NCBI RefSeq assembly: GCF_964340395.1
Contig: NC_135556.1
Span: 9,137,501-9,201,500 of the forward strand
Direction of reading: 5' to 3'
DNA: 64,000 nt
DNA from: Glandiceps talaboti
Lineage: Eukaryota > Hemichordata > Enteropneusta > Spengelidae
In this document: in pieces, positions 58,601 through 64,000 of the stretch
Position numbering within the stretch: position 1 is the first letter of the stretch
Layout of the letters: every line of letters starts with the position of its first letter
The notes under the pieces: generated by a model
Told to the model about the DNA's origin: nothing
The model's database searches: none
What the model saw: only the letters and a program-made list of their open reading frames with translations
Translations under genes and position numbers: made by a program

Positions 58601-61600
58601 TTGTAGCTGAGTACATGATATGGTACAATAAATAAAATTAAATTGATTTTTGGGTCCGCACCCAAAAATAAGATTTATGGATAAGATCATCCATTGATTA
58701 GCATGTACAATGTCTAATTATTGGTGTTCAAATAGTCTCATTTACTGCGTAGAATTCTCAACACAACTTAATTTCATCAATCAACAGTGCAACAAAATAT
58801 CAGTCTCCCAATTATTGGTATTTTAACAATTTTCAGTCAATAGATTGTGATTGTCTGATCGAAAAGTGATACAATAGTTGCTATACATACAAACGTGGCG
58901 ACAGATTAAAAAAAGCTGAGCTTTCGCTCAAGATTTAAAGTTGTCACTACACTTATACCTACAGATAGTATTGACCACTAATTAACAGATACAGTGTCTT
59001 TTTCATAAGTGAACAATTTTTAGTGAATATATATCTAGTTACTTGATGAAAGAATGTCCCAGTTGCAGCTAGTGCAGGTTTAAGTCTAGGGACAGTCTAC
59101 ATTGTCAATTCAGATGGCGTCAATGTGGTTGTCACAAGTGTGTGTCCTCACACTTACCCATGAGAGGTAGCCATGGATGAATCCAGGAATCTATTCTCTG
59201 TGTATCTGTCAATGGGTTCCAGTTCTGAACTTCCTTTTGTAATTTGGGAAATAGTAGCTGATCGAAAATGTTATTGGTTATCCAGCCAGGTAATAACGGA
59301 AGCCAGTTTTCCAGTAGTTCTGGAAAGGAAGAAAATGATAATTGAATCCATTCTGTGCCAACATATCATGATATAAATTGTCAATATAAAAGTGTCTTAT
59401 GATTCATGGCTTTTGAATTTCGATTTCAAATTTTTTCTTGCATTTTATACTCTATTGTACACTGTGTAATACTCATCAAATAAAGTGAGATTACACAGCT
59501 GATTAATGATACTGCTACAACTGTAGTCTTGAGGCTATCCATAGCTTTAAAATCCTTCTCCATGTCTTAAGGAATGGGAGCTGAAATGAATTTACAGATC
59601 AAAACAAAGTCATCCACACAGAAATAACATCATGCTTGTGTTAATCAATCACAGAATTCTGCTTAGTAGTAATCAATCACAGAACTTTGCTTAATACGGT
59701 ACTACTATAGTACTAGTGTTTATTATGGGCAGTTCCATAATGTCCAAATATGGTACATTTGTCATATCAGGACACTACTTAATACACTGTATATTGTTTA
59801 CATCATTCTAACAGTTGGGGCTTTACTCATTAGCATGAATAGCGTTTGGTTCAGCTAGACGTAGAGAAAGACTGAAAGTCACAGATAGTCTCTAGACTAC
59901 TAAAGCCATGATTATATCTAGCTGTCCATGAGATCTCAACTTGGCATTCACCTTATTTGCTTCCCAATAGTATATTCATTCTTGTGGGGTTTTCTGCTGC
60001 ACTTTCCTTTGTTTTGTTTCAGAAAGTCAACTGCAGTGAACACCACAAGAAGTCCTGCAAATACTCCAGTGTGGTATTCAAGGGGTTGTCATACAACATC
60101 CTCATAAAAACACTAACGTCTTTATGATGGTGCCTATTATTTTTCATTCATCGGGAGAAAAAATATACTTTGATACCATGAACTCGATAAGTTGAACAAA
60201 AAATATAGAATTTATACCCTGTTTTTACATCACGACAATGCGTGCCTATGTCAGGACAATGCGGGTCTACATTACTGATTAAAATGTTCAAAATTGCCAT
60301 CAGTTTCCCCAATTTTTCTTTAATATTACTGGCACTGGTATAATTATGTTATTCTTCAATACTTTTCTTCATTCAGCCGGAAAATACTTGTGACCTAAGG
60401 GTGTTGTCACCACGAGTCACTAGACGAGTAGTGACAAAGGCCCCTTAGGTCACTCACATTTTCCTTGACTGAATGAAGAAAAATATCGGGGAATCACATC
60501 TAAATGTTGTATAATAACCAGTCGTGTACTTACCTATGACAGGATCACAATTCCTTGGATTCCAAGTACTGAGTGACTGACGTAGGATAGGCATCCAGAT
60601 TTCCCACATCATTCTGTCATACAGTGTCATCATATGTATACCTTCCTTAGCTATAGCGTTATCACTATTATCTACTAAATCTTTCCACTTCTGAAATACG
60701 TCTGTGGCAAACTGAGAATCTCTCAATGGGTCCCAGCTCATTAAATATTCTTTGATCTGTCGAGGAAACGTATACTATGATAGTGATATCATTCATATAG
60801 TATATATTTTATGCTACAAATTACCTGGTAGTAAACACTTAATATCATCATTCACCAGGTAATTTACATGTTATATCATAAGTAACTCGGTAATTTGCAA
60901 GTTATGGCATAATTCATGTGGTTATTTTCATGTTATATCAAAAGTAACTTGTTATTTTGCACATTGTAGCATCATTAACTTAGTAATTTGCATGTTATAT
61001 CACAAGTAACTTGGTAATTTGCATGTTACATCATCATTTATTTGGTGATTTGCATATTATGTCATAATTCATCTGGTTATTCACATACTACACCCTAATT
61101 AACTTGGAAATTTGCATGTTATACCATCATTAACATCAAGGGTAATTTGCATTTTAGGCCATAATTCATCTGGTTATTACAAAATATGTTGTCTACATTT
61201 GCTTGTAATTTGTATGTCTCTTCAGATGAGACCTCCTATCAGGAGGTTCAACAGTAAAAGAACAAGATGGGGTGACGTACAGATATGAGTCATGGTGAAA
61301 ATTGACCAGGAAAATAAGTTCTCCATGTTCTAATTGTCTTAGTCAATTCACACCTGAATTGATACTTACAAGTGGGAAAACTATAACCATAATCAGGGAT
61401 GACAATTCATACATTCTATACTCCTCATAGAAGTCATCCTGTAAAACTTTAAAGAACTCCTCTGCATCTTCTAGTTCCCATGGACACATGCTATCAGGTT
61501 GTTGTCTCTCCTCGTATCTAGGTTTGGGAAAGAACAAGAGAAAATAAATTTACTTTATGGTAGAATTCGCCTTGGGGACAAATTTCCTTAAAATCAAAGT

Positions 61601-62512
61601 TTTCCATATTGCTTCAAACTTTGCGATGAAACTCATTGAAAGCTTAATCCAGGTCCATTTGAAATGACACAAATTTAGGGGTTCACTGTATCCTTTTCAA
61701 GGAAAAAGGCCATTACAGACTGCAAACAAGAAATTGAGAATACAGCGCCCTCACTCAAATTGGGGGTATCATCATCTCATAGTACCGTTTCTTAAGAGCT
61801 TTGTCCCTTGGTATTCTGTAGAAGTGTAAATCAGGGATGTTTTTCGTCTTGTTCAGACATCGAGGAAAGCAGCAGTGCTCTATGATTACCCAGTAACCTA
61901 TACCATGTATACCCCCAAGGTACACAGACAGGAAGTAGAGCGCCACCATGGCAAATTGTGGAAAGGCCTATTATCAAGCCACAGAGATTGTGGTAAAAGT
62001 CACATCAGGTTATGCAAGGCTTTCCTATAAACCCTTGCATACAGAACATTCCCACTATGGAAAAAGTGCAACATAGCATGCGGGTGGGGGATGCTTCCAA
62101 AGATGAATACCATCAAATATTATATTTTCAATGGATCTAATTTTCATTAAAAAGAGAATTTGCCTGTTTTAAAACTATCTGGGCCTACTTTTCTTTGATT
62201 TAGGAAAGTAAGTAGGGTAGAATATTACTTATTATCAAGGGATTTGATTTCAGTTGAAAACTACATCAGTAAAGAGTGAAGTGAAAATTTGGTATTTCAC
62301 AGTTGTCAGTGAGTTACCAACGTGCTGTTTATCACCCAATAGGCTGTATTAATACAAGTGTACAAAAGGCAGTTACAGTGGACACCTACTTGTCAATCAT
62401 TGCCATGATTTCTTTCAATCTGTTGAGATGTTTCTCTTCCTGGTCAAGAACTTTCTGGAGTTTCTCTTCTTCATGTTTTAAATTGACTACCATGTCATCT
62501 TCATGATGCAAT
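54013..62512 (-). CDS. TFIP11: TFIP11 (tuftelin-interacting protein 11), C-terminal nine exons
   Basis: Spliceosome disassembly factor, partner of the DHX15 helicase, nuclear. Exons in transcript order: 62390-62512, 61370-61517, 60534-60756, 59158-59319, 57850-58068, 56416-56622, 55263-55405, 54869-54925, 54013-54183. All junctions are GT-AG and phases agree, giving 483 aa to a TAA stop. Recognised family motifs include YEEYRMYELSS, LMSWDPLRD, MMWEIWMP, RNCDPVI, FDQLLFPKLQKEV, WIHPWLPLM, NWHPSDISAKTIL, HIVPKLAQCL, HFFPKWLNVLCSWL, SKWYTGWKSMFS, ALDIMNRAV and the terminal SLQSLID. This is the GCFC-type region and C-terminus. The N-terminal G-patch half is not in the window and must lie beyond 64000. 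The exon between ALDIMNRAV and FKDLVEK is shorter than in human. Confidence 0.95.
55631..55665. repeat. (AC)n microsatellite
   Basis: About 17 AC units in a TFIP11 intron. Confidence 0.95.
55885..56012. repeat. Short tandem repeat of AATCACTGGG units
   Basis: About eight imperfect copies of GATAATCACTGGGT-like units, 12 to 18 bp each, in a TFIP11 intron. Confidence 0.85.
56790..57470. repeat. 22-bp minisatellite in a TFIP11 intron
   Basis: About 28 copies of a unit equal to GATACAAAATATCCATACAA plus GT, very uniform from 57050 to 57415 and diverged at both edges. Long open frames on the minus strand are produced by this array, because 66 bp (three units) is a whole number of codons. Confidence 0.95.
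58628..59065. mobile_element. Interspersed repeat family 3, copy 2
   Basis: Counterpart of 36848-37210 in the same orientation, with an internal stretch of about 75 bp absent from the other copy. It occupies most of the intron just 3' of the TFIP11 exon at 59158. Confidence 0.75.
60225..60515 (-). mobile_element. Palindromic MITE family 1, copy F
   Basis: The core has CTTCATTCAGCCGGAAAATA and GTGACCTAAGG facing CCCCTTAGGTCACTC and CTTGACTGAATGAAGAAAAA. The tail lies on the left, with TGTTCAAAATTGCCATCAG, in the same inverted orientation as copy B. It ends within about 25 bp of the TFIP11 exon donor at 60533. Confidence 0.75.
60835..61190. repeat. Degenerate minisatellite of about 33 bp in a TFIP11 intron
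   Basis: About ten diverged copies built on TAACTTGGTAATTTGCATGT and TATATCATCA variants. Confidence 0.8.
61755..61949 (-). pseudogene. Truncated THAP-type zinc-finger ORF inside a TFIP11 intron
   Basis: A 64-codon ORF from ATG (context gccATGGTGG) contains HCCFPRCLNKTK followed by LHFYRIPRDKALKKRYYEMM. This matches the first half of a THAP domain: C-x2-4-C, then the F-x-R-(F/I)-P stretch and a basic helix. The distal Cys and His ligands are missing because a stop follows. THAP domains occur in transposases (P-element type) and in DNA-binding proteins. This is probably a fragment of either; an exon of a larger gene is less likely, since TFIP11 is on the same strand. Confidence 0.45.
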
Positions 62513-64000
62513 CTATGAATTTTTTTTAACAAAAAAAGAAAATTTATAGGTGAGTTTTATATTTCGATCTAAATCTTTGAAGCTATATACACTGTGTTAT
62601 AATGTTCAGATGTTAAATGTTGCTTCAATAAGTCACAATGTTTCAGGACAAGTTTTTAATTTTATAAATTAACCAGACCATTTTCAAAATACTGTAAACC
62701 TGGAAATTTTTGCTAAAGACCTTTATTTTCTTTGCTTATTTGACTAGAACAAAATCACAAAATAAGTAGTGACTAAAATGCCTTCTTCTACATGAAAACA
62801 ATGTACTAGTCTGGTAATTAGCATAGTTTACATGTAGTCTTTGAGAACTAGCTGAAGACTGTAAAATTGCAAAGTTTTAAAGTAGTGAAAATATCTAGGT
62901 TTGCAGTATTAAAGCACTGTCTACTTTTGCTCTATCACTATCTTATTAAAAAATATTTTCATTATTGTAATGTCGATTGCTTGGTTTATTCCACTCATTC
63001 TTCTTTCATTCATGTTACTGTTCTTAGACCATGATGAAGACCTCCCCATATGAGGTCAAAATGTCAGCAATAACGTTTTAACATAGACTAAAGGACTTGT
63101 CAACGTATCAAACCCAATTTCAAAATGTTGGTCATGTTACAGGTATAATATAATGTTCCATTGTTCTCTTGTTATTTTTATCACTGGTAGTACACATCAA
63201 CTTGGTTTATGGCAAATTGCTGCTTAAAACAAGTGTAGTGTATCTCTTTCGATGCCTACGTGTGTTGGTGTGTCAGAGGAAGACATCTACATAATAACCC
63301 TGTCAATGTCATATGCCATTGAATAATCAATTGTTTTTTTAATGACTGTTTAACTTTAATTTAGAAACTTTCATAGCTGTGAGCATTGTTGTCAAGTTTT
63401 ATCCATTTTTGATCAATACAATGTATTGTTTATTGATTGTCTGTTAAGTTTCATTGATAAACAAATAATACAAATAATTAATCTTTTATTTATACTGGAT
63501 GGTTCTTTAAGTATACAAACATGTATCTTCCGATAAGACCAGTGAGGGCCATCCCTCATGGGTTAAGTGTTAATGCAGGAGGAAACCAGAGTACCTGGGG
63601 AAAACCTGCATTGTTTGGTAGAGTCAAACTGAACGACACTCTTCTTATTTACAGCATGGTAAATTTAATTGAACCCTGAATTGGTTAGAACCCCAGCTGC
63701 AGTTGTAAGAGGCAAGTGGTTTAACCACTCGGCCACCAACAACCCTAATACAACTGATACTGACAACCAATACTCACCGTTAGACTGTTTACAATAAGGG
63801 AAACATTAAATTATAATTTCATTGTTGTAAACAGCTTCATGGTAAATAACAGTGGTTGCACATTCAGTGTCACTCAGTGCTTATGCTATTTTGATTATAG
63901 GGTGATCATATTTACATAATAAAGGTAACGTTATCATCCACTTGTGTAATCTACCACATACACAAATAACATCAATGAAGTTGTAGCATAACTGTAGTTT
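62513..64000. other. TFIP11 intron running to the window edge
   Basis: I find no further TFIP11 exon here. The preceding exon should encode the segment before the DDMVVNL coiled region and would lie beyond 64000. The SINE at 63535-63748 is the only recognised element. Confidence 0.5.
63535..63748 (-). mobile_element. tRNA-derived SINE, copy 2
   Basis: On the minus strand the head reads GTTGGTGGCCGAGTGGTTAA, then CCACTTGCCTCTTACA, with a B-box-like GGTTCTAACC downstream. The body has CAAACAATGCAGGTTTTCCC and CCCATGAGGGATGGCCCTCA. The A box TGGCCGAGTGG is a good pol III match. It shares head and body with 51253-51520. Confidence 0.8.

Overview
This is a eukaryotic (metazoan) genomic window. 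Evidence: two conserved nuclear genes broken by GT-AG introns, long AT-rich intergenic DNA, many tetranucleotide microsatellites, tRNA-derived SINEs and many foldback or MITE-like palindromes. IFIT-like TPR genes, one beside a TLR/MyD88-type TIR module, and secreted GANWIH-type polyamine oxidases point to a marine invertebrate, most likely a deuterostome (amphioxus or hemichordate grade) or a lophotrochozoan. The sequence alone does not settle which.

Layout. 1-7862: no gene I can support; simple repeats, one foldback element, a few weak exon-like stretches. 7863-21357 (+): GUF1, the mitochondrial EF4/LepA GTPase, reconstructed as 14 phase-consistent exons encoding 657 aa; its introns carry minisatellites, a foldback element and several MITE copies. 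21358-26576: GUF1 3' region with a duplicated stop-codon segment, a 93-bp repeat pair and SINE/LINE 3'-end relics. 26577-35831 (-): three IFIT-like TPR genes in the same orientation. The middle one runs in the same reading frame into a TIR module that has no ATG of its own before its core, with two in-frame TAG codons between them; this is the most interesting locus here. 35832-40569: repeat-rich, including an element with inverted ends around a 52-bp tandem array, and a 305-bp near-perfect palindrome (143-bp arms, 2 mismatches). 40570-42207 and 46601-48223 (+): two nearly identical single-exon secreted flavin polyamine oxidases, probably GPI-anchored, with a mosaic divergence pattern that suggests gene conversion. 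48224-54012: microsatellites, a SINE, a MITE and unexplained small ORFs. 54013-62512 (-): the last nine coding exons of TFIP11, a spliceosome-disassembly factor; the N-terminal G-patch half lies beyond the right edge. A truncated THAP-like zinc-finger ORF sits in one of its introns.

Function. GUF1 (mitochondrial translation) and TFIP11 (splicing) are housekeeping genes bounding an accessory interval. That interval holds two recently duplicated families: TPR/TIR proteins plausibly of innate immunity, and extracellular polyamine oxidases that would produce H2O2 at the cell surface. No direct functional link between the two families can be shown from the sequence. Exon coordinates were derived by hand from reading frame, splice consensus and recalled family sequences; no alignment program was run.
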